From: Bacillota bacterium
Lineage (GTDB): Bacteria; Bacillota_A; Clostridia; Lutisporales; Lutisporaceae
Direction: 5' to 3'
Length of the DNA stretch: 23,010 nucleotides
Assembly: GCA_022706865.1 (NCBI GenBank)
Contig: JAKJBT010000017.1
Span: 1 to 23,010 of the forward strand
A model generated the notes under the pieces. The model was not told where the DNA came from. It was given only the letters and a program-made list of their open reading frames with translations, and did no database searches. The number at the start of each line of letters is the position of its first letter. Within the stretch, counting starts at the first letter, position 1. This document shows, one piece after another, positions 8,541 to 16,135 of the stretch. The translations under genes and the position numbers were made by a program.

Positions 8541-9758
8541 TTACCTTATGAATAATCCCATCACATAATAATTAACAAAAAGAACAGCAGCCAGAGAGAC
8601 AAAAAATTTCCAATACCCTTTATACAAGTCAGGAATTCCTACTTTAAGGTATTCGCAAGTAAAGAGCTGACACAGATGCAGCGGAGAGAAAAAGTATCCT
8701 ACAAAAGACCAGCAAAAGGTAAAGTGACAATACATCAGCAGCATATTGTCTGATAGGGGAAGGGTGACAAGAATCGGAATAATGATTCCCAATGCAGTGG
8801 GCGAAAAACCTGTTGTTATACCAAAAAACAATGAAGCTGCTATGATCCCAAGCATAATGGTATTTGGATTCATAAGGATTAAAGCCAAGAATGAGTTAAG
8901 TGACTCCATTCTGCCCATTATTCCTTGAATGAGATAGACTCCGATAAGGGCATATAGCACATTAAAACTAAAAGCCCTAAGGGCATCCAATAGAAACATC
9001 CTTGTCGGATGGATCAGATATACAATCAGCAGATTGACAAGCATCCCTATGTAAAAAGGTACTCCTAACAAAAGATTCAGCAGCACAGCCACATAAATGG
9101 GTGCAGTAAACTTAAACAGATCAAATAAATTAATCCACTTAAAACTGAATTGAGAGACTGAACTGCTTTGTACCTTTTGGATGTATAAATAGTAACCGGC
9201 TATAATATACAACAGCACAAAAATACTGTTCAATCCCATAAGCTTATATATAGAAATCCGAGGTGAAATTGATGCCACAATCAGGAAGCCTGTTGCATAG
9301 GGCAGGATGTTCATGGAAACATGCCGGTAAACCAGATTTATGATTGCTCTATGAGGCTTGGACAAGTTTGACCTTTCGCCTAATTGATCGACAACAGGTG
9401 CTGACATTATGGCTCCCCCGGGCACACTCAGCATACCTATTAAAGCCGGAATAAACATAAGAATCACTCTTTCGCTCTTTATAACCTTTGAAAGATTATC
9501 CAGAACCTCATCGATGATCTTATATTTTTTAAGAAGTACTCCGATAATAGAGATCTCAGCTACCACCAAAAGCTGCTGTACTTTATTAAAGTTAAAAAAA
9601 GTATCAGAGATGACATTGGCAAATTCAGCGAGCCCCAATCCCCCAAACAGAGCCATAATCACTGCACATGCACAAATAGCAATCCCGATAGGAACTTTTT
9701 TTCTGCTTAAAACCGGAATAATTAAAAAAGATACTATGACCGCAAAGAATTCCCGCAT
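8541..9758 (-). CDS. DUF401-like integral membrane protein, putative transporter
   Basis: This 405-residue protein is almost entirely hydrophobic, with roughly ten or more membrane-spanning stretches. It carries the glycine/proline-rich segment MLSVPGGAIMSAPVVDQLG (about residues 108-126), which I associate with DUF401 (an ion-transporter-like anaerobe/archaeal family). A second re-entrant-like stretch, GITTGFSPTALGIIIP, occurs in the C-terminal half, as in two-fold repeated carriers. The start is ATG at 9758 with a modest GGTG ribosome binding site. It has its own promoter and is followed after 91 bp by the MalT-like regulator. The substrate is unknown; carboxylate or peptide-related transport is possible but not shown. 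Confidence 0.7.
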   Translation of the reverse strand: MREFFAVIVSFLIIPVLSRKKVPIGIAICACAVIMALFGGLGLAEFANVISDTFFNFNKVQQLLVVAEISIIGVLLKKYKIIDEVLDNLSKVIKSERVILMFIPALIGMLSVPGGAIMSAPVVDQLGERSNLSKPHRAIINLVYRHVSMNILPYATGFLIVASISPRISIYKLMGLNSIFVLLYIIAGYYLYIQKVQSSSVSQFSFKWINLFDLFKFTAPIYVAVLLNLLLGVPFYIGMLVNLLIVYLIHPTRMFLLDALRAFSFNVLYALIGVYLIQGIMGRMESLNSFLALILMNPNTIMLGIIAASLFFGITTGFSPTALGIIIPILVTLPLSDNMLLMYCHFTFCWSFVGYFFSPLHLCQLFTCEYLKVGIPDLYKGYWKFFVSLAAVLFVNYYVMGLFIR

Positions 9759-9803
9759 TTATTTCACCGTATATTGCTTCCTTTCTTTTTTTTGCATAGT
9801 TAA

Positions 9804-9832
9804 ATTATAACAATAATAATACAATTTCGCAA
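9804..9832 (-). promoter_or_regulatory. Promoter of the DUF401-like gene
   Basis: Minus strand TTGCGA (9827-9832), 17-bp spacer, TATAAT (9804-9809) preceded by TGT, giving an extended -10. Its -35 overlaps the T-run of the upstream permease terminator, so transcription restarts directly after termination. Confidence 0.65.
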
Positions 9833-9859
9833 AAATGAAAAACTGCCCCGAAGGGCAGT
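9831..9859 (-). terminator. Intrinsic terminator of the uracil permease gene
   Basis: The stem ACTGCCC/GGGCAGT (9842-9859) has a four-base CGAA loop and reads into a T-rich run on the minus strand (TTTTTCATTTTT). It lies 15 bp past the permease stop codon. Confidence 0.85.
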
Positions 9860-9873
9860 GATGTGATCTAATT

Positions 9874-11256
9874 CTATTCCTTATGTTTTTCCGTTATGCT
9901 CAATATAAGGTTAAGGAGGATCCCAAATATGGCAGCACCTGCGATGCAGGGAACCTGTATGCCGAAGAAGGGAATATTTCCGCCGAAGCCGTATTGTCCG
10001 CCAAGTCCGATGACCATGATGGTTGCAATGATTGCAATATTCTTGGAGCTGAACAGGTCAACCTTTTTTTCTACCATGATTGCGATACCTTGGGCAGCAA
10101 TGGCTCCGAACAAGTATACCTCAAGGCCTCCTATTACCGCGGTGGGAATTGAATATATCGCATTTACAAGAGGAGTGAAGCAGGCAATTATCATAGCTAT
10201 AATCGAAGCACCCATAAGCACCGGTATTGAAAACACTCTCGTTATTGCCATAGCACTGATGTTTTCCCCGTAGTTTGTTCCGGCAGGGCCTCCGATAAAA
10301 CCGGATACCATGTCGCCGATACCGTCGCCAATGAGGTTGAGGCCTAATTTATCTGCAATATTGTACTTCTTGTCTGAACCCTTTTTCTTAGCAAGGTCAT
10401 TTACATAGATATCAAGCTGGTATACGTGTGCTGTTGATTCCGGAATGGTTGCGATAGCTATGGGCATAATAGCGGCAACAGCCATCAGTGATGCTTTTGG
10501 CAATGTAAATATAGGAAGCGCGAAGATTCCGCTGTTTGCCGTATCCGGCAAAACTTTAAAAAGGTCTATGCCTGTTGCAAGTTTAATTATAAGTGCAGTA
10601 AAGCATCCGATTATCGGGCCTAACAGAAGGGGAAGCTGTCCTAAAAAACCTTTCAGGTAGACTGATAGCAGAATTGTTGACAGCAAAGTTACAAGAGATA
10701 TGATCCATGCCATATTGCCCGCAAGGGCCAGCTGGGATTCTGCCACTGAGATTGTACCTGCGGTATCGATGGCAATAGAGGCGGCATCATTCATTGCAAC
10801 CCCTGCAAGAGTAAGTCCAATAACCATTGCAATAGGGCCTGTGATTGTCGCAGGAAGAACCTTCTCAATAGCATCTCTTCCGAAGCGATTTATTATAAGG
10901 CCGGCTGCTATGGATACAAAACCGGACATTATTATGCCAAATTGTGCAACTGCTATTTTTTCATTAAGAGTGTATCCCGCCAGTGCATCTGAAGCCATTA
11001 AACTGCCTATGGCGGCTACGTATGAAAAGCTTGAACCGTAATACAGCGGGATTTCCCTCTTGGTAACCAGTATAAAGCAGATTGTTGCAAGACCGCTGGC
11101 AAATATGGTCGTTGAAATGTGGAAGCCTGTGATGATTGCAACTGCAACCGTTGCGGGAAACATTACCACAACCTGCTGCAATGCATAAAGGAACAGTTTC
11201 CATATCGGTGGTTGTTCATCAGGTAGATAACCGATTATTTGTTGATTTTTTGCCAT
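9874..11256 (-). CDS. uraA: Uracil permease (NCS2 family)
   Basis: This 460-residue, 12-14 segment membrane protein imports uracil with protons. It shows NCS2 hallmarks matching the uracil-binding residues of E. coli UraA: E273 and H277 in IPESTAH, and E331 in TNYGENI (equivalent to E241, H245, E290). The start is ATG at 11256, chosen because AGGAGGA lies 7 nt upstream. An in-frame ATG at 11328 would extend the protein by 24 residues but falls inside the attenuator hairpin and is rejected. Expression is likely controlled by the PyrR-type attenuator in the leader. In Bacillus the equivalent gene is called pyrP. It ends at a strong terminator and is probably monocistronic. Confidence 0.95.
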   Translation of the reverse strand: MAKNQQIIGYLPDEQPPIWKLFLYALQQVVVMFPATVAVAIITGFHISTTIFASGLATICFILVTKREIPLYYGSSFSYVAAIGSLMASDALAGYTLNEKIAVAQFGIIMSGFVSIAAGLIINRFGRDAIEKVLPATITGPIAMVIGLTLAGVAMNDAASIAIDTAGTISVAESQLALAGNMAWIISLVTLLSTILLSVYLKGFLGQLPLLLGPIIGCFTALIIKLATGIDLFKVLPDTANSGIFALPIFTLPKASLMAVAAIMPIAIATIPESTAHVYQLDIYVNDLAKKKGSDKKYNIADKLGLNLIGDGIGDMVSGFIGGPAGTNYGENISAMAITRVFSIPVLMGASIIAMIIACFTPLVNAIYSIPTAVIGGLEVYLFGAIAAQGIAIMVEKKVDLFSSKNIAIIATIMVIGLGGQYGFGGNIPFFGIQVPCIAGAAIFGILLNLILSITEKHKE

Positions 11257-11297
11257 AATAACATCCTCCTTGTTTTTTAGTATAGCCTTTGTTCCAT

Positions 11298-11410
11298 AAA
11301 AAAATCCTGTCTGCAGCTTTACAGACAAGATCTTGTTTCTCGCGGATATAAGCTATATTCCTATAGCCTGTATATAATCTTGCCGGTATCACTGTACCAG
11401 ACTTAAAGAC
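11298..11410 (-). promoter_or_regulatory. PyrR-type transcription attenuator in the uracil permease leader
   Basis: Three competing structures can be read on the minus strand. The PyrR-binding hairpin (11377-11410) has upper stem CTGGTA/TACCGG and hexaloop CAGTGA, fitting the known loop consensus CNGNGA. It has a 5' bulge TAAGT and lower stem GTCTT/AAGAT. The antiterminator pairs GGCAAGAT (11377-11384) with ATCTTGTC (11324-11331). The terminator (11305-11330) is TCTTGTCTG/CAGACAGGA followed by seven Ts. PyrR bound to UMP or UTP holds the first hairpin, frees the terminator arm and stops transcription. No pyrR gene lies in this window. Confidence 0.9.
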
Positions 11411-11425
11411 GTTTATTCTTAAATA

Positions 11426-11454
11426 AGAGTATCATACCCGACAAAGCTTTTCAA
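11426..11454 (-). promoter_or_regulatory. Possible promoter of the uracil permease leader
   Basis: Minus strand TTGAAA (11449-11454) and TACTCT (11426-11431) are 17 bp apart and would start the transcript just before the PyrR hairpin. The -10 matches consensus at only three positions, so the assignment rests mainly on location. The rest of this 355-bp gap between the permease and oxidoreductase starts holds the attenuator and the opposing promoter; I see nothing else in it. Confidence 0.35.
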
Positions 11455-11535
11455 CATATTTCGATATTTTTTTTAAGTTTTTTTATTACCAGATTTCAAT
11501 GAGGGGTTTTGCACCGCAGCATTGCAGAATAATTA

Positions 11536-11565
11536 CTGTTATTTATCTGAATAAAAATATATAAT
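11536..11565 (+). promoter_or_regulatory. Possible promoter of the OYE-family gene
   Basis: A perfect TATAAT at 11560-11565 is preceded, 18 bp upstream, by the weak -35 candidate CTGTTA. The start codon lies 47 bp downstream. Confidence 0.45.
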
Positions 11566-11611
11566 TAGTATTAAAGGCTATATTAAACTTAACTTTAAGG
11601 AGGGAAATATA

Positions 11612-12610
11612 ATGTCTTACTTGCTGACGCCCCTGAAAAACGGAAAATTGCCCTTGAAGAACAGATTAATCATGCCTCCCATGGCTACTGCCAAATGTGA
11701 GGAGGACGGAAAACCAAGCAAGGCTCTTTTTGGCTATTATGATGAGAAATCCCGAGGCGGATATATCTCCCTGATAATTATTGAACACAGCTTTATATCA
11801 CAGCAAGGGAAAGCCAGCGAAAGGCAGCTTTCTGCCGCGGATGACAGCCTGATTGACAGCTTGAAGGAACTGGCCGACACCATTCACAAAAACGGTACCA
11901 AGACGGTAATGCAGATAAACCATTCCGGAAGCGCCGCTAAGTATGAGGTTACGGGAATGGATGCGGTTGCTCCTTCAGCAGTAGTAAATCCACGGCTTAG
12001 CGGTACTGTACCGAAAGAGCTCACAAAGGAAGAAATCAAAGCAATAGTTGAAGAATTCAAAGCTGCTGCATATCGCGTAAAAATGGCCGGCTTTGACGGA
12101 GTGGAAATACATTCCGCCCATGGATATTTCTTAAACCAGTTCCTGTCTCCTCTTACCAACAAGAGAACTGATGAATATGGAGGAAACATACACGGCAGAA
12201 TAAAGATTCACTTGGAAGTAATTAAAGCGGTAAGGGAAGCTGTCGGTGAGGATTTCCCGATTCTTCTGCGCCTGGGCGCCTCTGATTCTGTGGAAGGCGG
12301 AACCGATATTGCGGACAGCAAAACCGCAGCAATGGAATTTGAAAAATCCGGAGTGGATATAATTGATATTTCCGGCGGCTTTTGCGGATTTACAGGACCG
12401 GGTACCGGTGAACAAGGTTATTTTTCCGAGCTTTCGGAGGCAATCAAAAAGGTAGTATCTGTTCCTGTCATTTTAACCGGCGGAATCACGGAAGCCCAAA
12501 CTGCCGAAAAGCTGCTTGCAGATGGAAAGGCTGATTTGATTGGAGTCGGAAGAGCTATTCTTAGTGATTCCGATTGGGCAAAAAAAGCTGTTGAATCACT
12601 TAAGCTCTGA
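11612..12610 (+). CDS. Old Yellow Enzyme-family NAD(P)H:flavin oxidoreductase
   Basis: This 332-residue FMN-dependent TIM-barrel enzyme belongs to the OYE family (YqjM-like, class II in general appearance). The FMN/substrate-site signature is clear: GFDGVEIHSAHGYFLNQFLS, then NKRTDEYGG, near residues 155-192. The C-terminal phosphate-binding segment VILTGGI...DLIGVGRAIL also fits. It ends after the barrel, so it lacks the 4Fe-4S and FAD/NADH domains of larger 2,4-dienoyl-CoA reductase relatives. Such enzymes reduce activated C=C bonds; the natural substrate here is unknown. The start is ATG with AAGGAGGG 7 nt upstream. It converges with psuG, leaving only 17 bp between stops, so the two genes have little room for separate terminators. 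Confidence 0.92.
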   Translation: MSYLLTPLKNGKLPLKNRLIMPPMATAKCEEDGKPSKALFGYYDEKSRGGYISLIIIEHSFISQQGKASERQLSAADDSLIDSLKELADTIHKNGTKTVMQINHSGSAAKYEVTGMDAVAPSAVVNPRLSGTVPKELTKEEIKAIVEEFKAAAYRVKMAGFDGVEIHSAHGYFLNQFLSPLTNKRTDEYGGNIHGRIKIHLEVIKAVREAVGEDFPILLRLGASDSVEGGTDIADSKTAAMEFEKSGVDIIDISGGFCGFTGPGTGEQGYFSELSEAIKKVVSVPVILTGGITEAQTAEKLLADGKADLIGVGRAILSDSDWAKKAVESLKL

Positions 12611-12627
12611 AGAAGAGTGCCCGGTAC

Positions 12628-13545
12628 TTATCCTTTTCTGCTTAGTTCAACGGCTATTTGCGCCCCAAGCCTGGCATTGTTATAAACAAGCTGAATATTG
12701 GAGTCCAAGCTTGCGCCGGCTGTAAGTTCTTTGACCTTATCCAGCAGGAATGGAGTGATTTTCTTCCCCTTTATGCCTTTTTCTTCAGCTTCCATAATAG
12801 CAGAATCTATTACCCTGTTTATTGCAGCGGGATCCATTTCATATTCTGCCGGTATAGGATTTGCTATTACAACCCCGCCTTGCATTCCCAAATCCCATTT
12901 TATTTTTAAAGCCTCCGCCATTTCTTCCGCTGTATCAACTCTATAGTCTACTCCAAATCCGCTCTTGGAGGTATAAAAAGCCGGCATTTCATCCGTTCCA
13001 AATCCGACTACGGGAACACCATGAGTTTCAAGGTATTCCAAGGTCAAACCAATATCAAGGATAGACTTGGCACCCGCACAGACAACCGCAACATTGGTCT
13101 GAGCCAATTCCTGCAGGTCTGCCGAGATATCGAATGTCTCCCGGGCACCCCTGTGGACTCCGCCTATGCCGCCTGTAGCAAACACCTTTATATCGGCTAG
13201 ATTTGCAATGATCATAGTAGCTGCGACTGTTGTAGCTCCATCCAGCCCTTTGGCAAGGATAAAGGGTATATCCCTGCGGCTTGCTTTTACTACACCATGG
13301 CTTTTTCCCAGGTACTCTATTTCCTCAGGGGTCAAACCAACCTTTAGTTTGCCTTTTAATATGGCTATAGTAGCGGGAATTGCACCGTTATCTCTGACAA
13401 TTTGTTCAACCGCAAGGGCAGTTTCAACATTCTTTGGATAAGGCATTCCATGAGAAATAATGGTTGACTCCAATGCAACCACTGCGTGTCCTTCCTTTAG
13501 AGCTTTTTTTACCTCCGGATTGATATTCAGATGTTTTTCCAGCAT
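12628..13545 (-). CDS. psuG: Pseudouridine-5'-phosphate glycosidase
   Basis: This 305-residue protein cleaves (reversibly) the C-C glycosidic bond of pseudouridine 5'-phosphate to uracil and ribose 5-phosphate. Family motifs are intact: VALESTIISHGMP near the N-terminus, VFATGGIGGVHRGARETFDISADL (positions about 121-144), and CAGAKSILD. By comparison with E. coli PsuG, E26, K87 and K160 correspond to catalytic E31, K93 and K166. The ATG at 13545 lies inside the end of psuK, with AAGGAG about 11 nt upstream. The 19-bp overlap suggests translational coupling with the kinase that makes its substrate. It is full length and appears functional. Confidence 0.96.
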   Translation of the reverse strand: MLEKHLNINPEVKKALKEGHAVVALESTIISHGMPYPKNVETALAVEQIVRDNGAIPATIAILKGKLKVGLTPEEIEYLGKSHGVVKASRRDIPFILAKGLDGATTVAATMIIANLADIKVFATGGIGGVHRGARETFDISADLQELAQTNVAVVCAGAKSILDIGLTLEYLETHGVPVVGFGTDEMPAFYTSKSGFGVDYRVDTAEEMAEALKIKWDLGMQGGVVIANPIPAEYEMDPAAINRVIDSAIMEAEEKGIKGKKITPFLLDKVKELTAGASLDSNIQLVYNNARLGAQIAVELSRKG

Positions 13546-14480
13546 AATCCTATCTCCTTCATCTTCTTTTTTACATTTTCTTCAGAAATATTCGGATTTA
13601 TTGTTTCTTCGCAGCTTAATGCCAAAATGGCGGCTGTTATTGAAAAACGTGCACTTTCATCAATACCGTAATCTTTGAAGTGACAAAAGGCCAGAGCAGC
13701 AAGGAATGCATCTCCGGCACCGGTTGCATTGATTACTTTTATCTCAGGGCTTGGTATCAATTTATAGACATTTCCATCATTATAGAACACACCTTCAGCC
13801 CCTAATGTAATAAAGACTCTCTTTACACCCTTACTTAGAAAATACTCTGAGGCTTTTATCATATTAGCGAAGCTGTCTATTTTAATATCCGAAAGAATTT
13901 CTGCTTCGATCCTGTTTGGCTTTATGGTATGGAATGCCCCGATATTATTTTTTACCTTTCGGGCTTTTGATCCGGATACAGTGTCCAGGAAAAAATCTGT
14001 ATTCTTAAAATTATCCAAAACATAATTGATGATATCGGTTGGCATATTTGTGTCTATTATGCATATCTTCGAATTCTCTATCACTTGTTTTTTGTCCTGG
14101 ATGAATTCAACAGTAATTTCATCCAGTATATCCATATTGGAGATAGCTGCCTTCATATCTCCTTTTTCATCGAGTATGGCTAAATATGTGGAAGTAGGTG
14201 TCTGATTCAATACCAGTGAACTATTCATATCCAGGCCGATGCTATTGGCATGCTCCAGGATTATCTTCCCGTAGATATCATCTCCAATTGCACTTATCAG
14301 CTTTGTAGGGACGCCTAAATGAACAAGGTTTTCAGCAATGTTTCTGCCCACTCCCCCTAAAGCAGCCTTAATCCGGCCCGGATTCGAATCTTCGGGGATA
14401 AAATCCTTGTAGGGAAAGCCGATAATGTCCATATTGGAACCGCCTAATACGCTTATATAGTCATCGTTTTTCTCAGGCAT
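13527..14480 (-). CDS. psuK: Pseudouridine kinase (PfkB family)
   Basis: This 317-residue ribokinase-like enzyme phosphorylates pseudouridine at the 5' position with ATP. It begins with the sugar-kinase fold ISVLGGSNMDIIG and carries PfkB signature 1 (GGVGRNIAENLVHLG). Signature 2, NATGAGDAFLAALAF, includes the anion hole and catalytic Asp. The start is uncertain. GGAGG at 14492-14496 is 11 nt from ATG 14480 and only 2 nt from ATG 14489; I prefer 14480. A longer frame to 14612 runs through a strong hairpin, has no family similarity and is rejected. The overlap with psuG identifies it as psuK rather than another PfkB kinase. Confidence 0.93.
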   Translation of the reverse strand: MPEKNDDYISVLGGSNMDIIGFPYKDFIPEDSNPGRIKAALGGVGRNIAENLVHLGVPTKLISAIGDDIYGKIILEHANSIGLDMNSSLVLNQTPTSTYLAILDEKGDMKAAISNMDILDEITVEFIQDKKQVIENSKICIIDTNMPTDIINYVLDNFKNTDFFLDTVSGSKARKVKNNIGAFHTIKPNRIEAEILSDIKIDSFANMIKASEYFLSKGVKRVFITLGAEGVFYNDGNVYKLIPSPEIKVINATGAGDAFLAALAFCHFKDYGIDESARFSITAAILALSCEETINPNISEENVKKKMKEIGLCWKNI

Positions 14481-14565
14481 AAAACCCATAACCTCCGTGT
14501 TTCCAAGGCTTATGATACTCTTATTATTCAATAAATGACGCTGAAAACGTGGTAATCTGCAGAAA

Positions 14566-14607
14566 TGCGAAAGGGGTCTAAGCTCGCTTAAACCCCTCCA
14601 ATGCGCA
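14566..14607 (-). promoter_or_regulatory. Strong hairpin in the psuK leader
   Basis: Twelve-base arms AGGGGTTTAAGC and GCTTAGACCCCT (14572-14597, one G-U pair on the minus strand) abut over a two-base centre. A TGCG/CGCA outer stem (14566-14569 with 14604-14607) encloses them across an internal loop. It sits about 90 nt before the psuK start and about 65 nt after the CBS/ACT stop. The following minus-strand bases, TTTCGCATTTCT, make a poor U-run. It may be a weak terminator for the upstream gene, an mRNA-processing or stabilising structure, or a regulatory leader; I cannot decide. Confidence 0.55.
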
Positions 14608-14670
14608 ATCATTTTTGCGTTGTTATTTATACTTATGATTCAGTTTTTCAGAGGTTTCCCCGGCACATAT

Positions 14671-15309
14671 CTATTTGTTGATCAGCAAATGTTTTATTTT
14701 ATATCCTTTTTCATTAAGCTTTTTCTCTATTTCAGAAACATCCTCCACTGATGCCCTTATTATCAGATCCCTGATCCCATCGCCGGCAAACATCGCTATA
14801 TGAGTTATATTAATATGTAAAGAAGAGAATACTTCAGAAACAGCTGCAACGCCGCCGGGCACATCTTTTGTTTCTACGGTTATACGGCATCCTTTTTCTT
14901 TAAAGCCCATCAAGTCTATGAAAGCGTCAAATATATCGCTTTCTGTGATTATTCCCACTAATTTCCCGTTTTCCAAGACCGGGAGGGTGCTGATTTTGTT
15001 TTCTCTCATTGCAACTGCTGCTTCTTCCAATAAACAGTCAGCATCTATTGTGATTACTTTTTTTGTCATTGCTTTTTTTACTGTTATTTTTGACAGAAAA
15101 TAATTGACTTCGTAGATACTCAAAGATGTTGCTTTTGTTGGGGATACTGACTGAATATCACCTCTTGTAAGAATACCGACCAGTTTTCCGTTGTCTACTA
15201 CGGGAAATTTTTTGAAACCTGTTTCTCTGAAAAGTGCCACCGCGTCTGCAATAGTAGTGTTGGATGGTATTGTATACGGATTGGGGGTCATCCTATTTCT
15301 AATATACAT
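14671..15309 (-). CDS. CBS-CBS-ACT domain protein (AcuB-like)
   Basis: This 212-residue cytoplasmic protein has two CBS domains (about residues 1-58 and 76-132), each ending in the typical GKLVGI(L/I)T.(G/S)DI strand. A C-terminal ACT-like domain (about 139-207) begins RITVETKDVPGGVAAVSEVF. CBS pairs bind adenine nucleotides and ACT domains bind amino acids or similar ligands, so a sensory role is likely. Proteins of this layout are annotated AcuB after the Bacillus acetoin gene, but no acetoin genes are near. The start at ATG 15309 is fixed by AGGAG 6 nt upstream; a longer frame to 15369 is rejected. It may share a transcript with psuKG if the intervening hairpin is not a full terminator. 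Confidence 0.88.
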   Translation of the reverse strand: MYIRNRMTPNPYTIPSNTTIADAVALFRETGFKKFPVVDNGKLVGILTRGDIQSVSPTKATSLSIYEVNYFLSKITVKKAMTKKVITIDADCLLEEAAVAMRENKISTLPVLENGKLVGIITESDIFDAFIDLMGFKEKGCRITVETKDVPGGVAAVSEVFSSLHINITHIAMFAGDGIRDLIIRASVEDVSEIEKKLNEKGYKIKHLLINK

Positions 15310-15416
15310 ACTATTCTCCTTTCGCTTTTTACTATTTTTCCGCTTCATCATTGTTGTGATACTCTTCAATACCGTTACACCTATGAATTTTCTGCCACCC
15401 TATCCTTAGTATTACA

Positions 15417-15445
15417 ATTATACCAAATAACGATTCCGCAGGCAA
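15417..15445 (-). promoter_or_regulatory. Promoter of the CBS-CBS-ACT gene
   Basis: Minus strand TTGCCT (15440-15445), 17-bp spacer, then TATAAT (15417-15422) with an extended TGG in front. It predicts a leader of about 100 nt before ATG 15309. Confidence 0.6.
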
Positions 15446-15487
15446 TAAACAATGTGATGCGGCCCTCTCTGGCACCATAGTTATATA

Positions 15488-15988
15488 TTAACAATCCAAA
15501 TCCTTTTGCATATATACTATATTAAAACTTCGTCCGAACTTTTTACCAATGCTTTTCAACGAACCACAGGTCCGAAAGCCGTATTTATTGTGGAATCCCA
15601 AACTCTGCTGGTTTTCTGAAGAGATCTCTGCAATGATGTGCCTGATTCCCATTTGTTTTGCTTCGCTTTCAAGTTTTTCAAGACATTGTTCACCGATACC
15701 TCTGCCGACAAAATCTTTTGAAACAAAATATGATATTTCAGCTGTTTCATTAAATGATGAAAATGGATTATATGCTCTCAGCATACAGAATCCCAGTACT
15801 TCATGAGTTCCTGGATCTACAATCGCATAAGCAGGGTATCCCTTTGTCATCTCCATGAACTTTTTATAGAATTCTTCAGGTAAAACTGATGTTGGAAATG
15901 CTGCTGTACTGTTTTCAATATAATAGTTGAACACTTCCATTATTGGTTTCTGGTGCTCCATGCTCAGCTTCTCAAATATGATTTGCAT
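15488..15988 (-). CDS. GNAT-family N-acetyltransferase (PAT/MnaT-like)
   Basis: This 166-residue acetyl-CoA-dependent transferase has the acetyl-CoA motif GRGIGEQCLEKLE (R-G-x-G-x pattern) after the beta-strand AEISYFVSKDFVG, followed by HIIAEISSENQQSLGFHNKYGF. That late NQxSLxFHxKxGF segment is typical of phosphinothricin/methionine sulfone-type amino-acid N-acyltransferases. ATG 15988 is preferred because GGAGG lies about 9-10 nt upstream; an in-frame ATG at 16009 lacks a good site. The substrate is unknown; small amino-acid analogues are a family-based guess. It is separated from the downstream CBS gene by 178 bp containing the CBS gene promoter, so it is probably its own unit. Confidence 0.87.
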   Translation of the reverse strand: MQIIFEKLSMEHQKPIMEVFNYYIENSTAAFPTSVLPEEFYKKFMEMTKGYPAYAIVDPGTHEVLGFCMLRAYNPFSSFNETAEISYFVSKDFVGRGIGEQCLEKLESEAKQMGIRHIIAEISSENQQSLGFHNKYGFRTCGSLKSIGKKFGRSFNIVYMQKDLDC

Positions 15989-16135
15989 TACTACATACCT
16001 CCAGTACATATTTATCTGATTGCAAGAGTTACCTTGCTCAAGTACAGTTTCTATTGCCGCGCAATAATTTATGCTCCAAAGCCCTGCCCCGTATCCTCTG
16101 TCAGCATCTCTACCGGCATTATAATTCTACGGTGC

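Noticed and set aside
11257..11328. A 24-residue N-terminal extension of the uracil permease from ATG 11328
   Set aside because: It runs through the attenuator terminator and has no ribosome binding site, while ATG 11256 has a near-perfect AGGAGGA.
11371..11411. A purine-type riboswitch before the permease
   Set aside because: The conserved purine-aptamer loop and junction bases are absent; the hairpin instead matches the PyrR loop pattern and its competing structures.
14481..14612. A longer psuK starting at ATG 14612
   Set aside because: The extra 44 residues do not resemble PfkB kinases and are translated from the leader hairpin; GGAGG lies downstream of that start.
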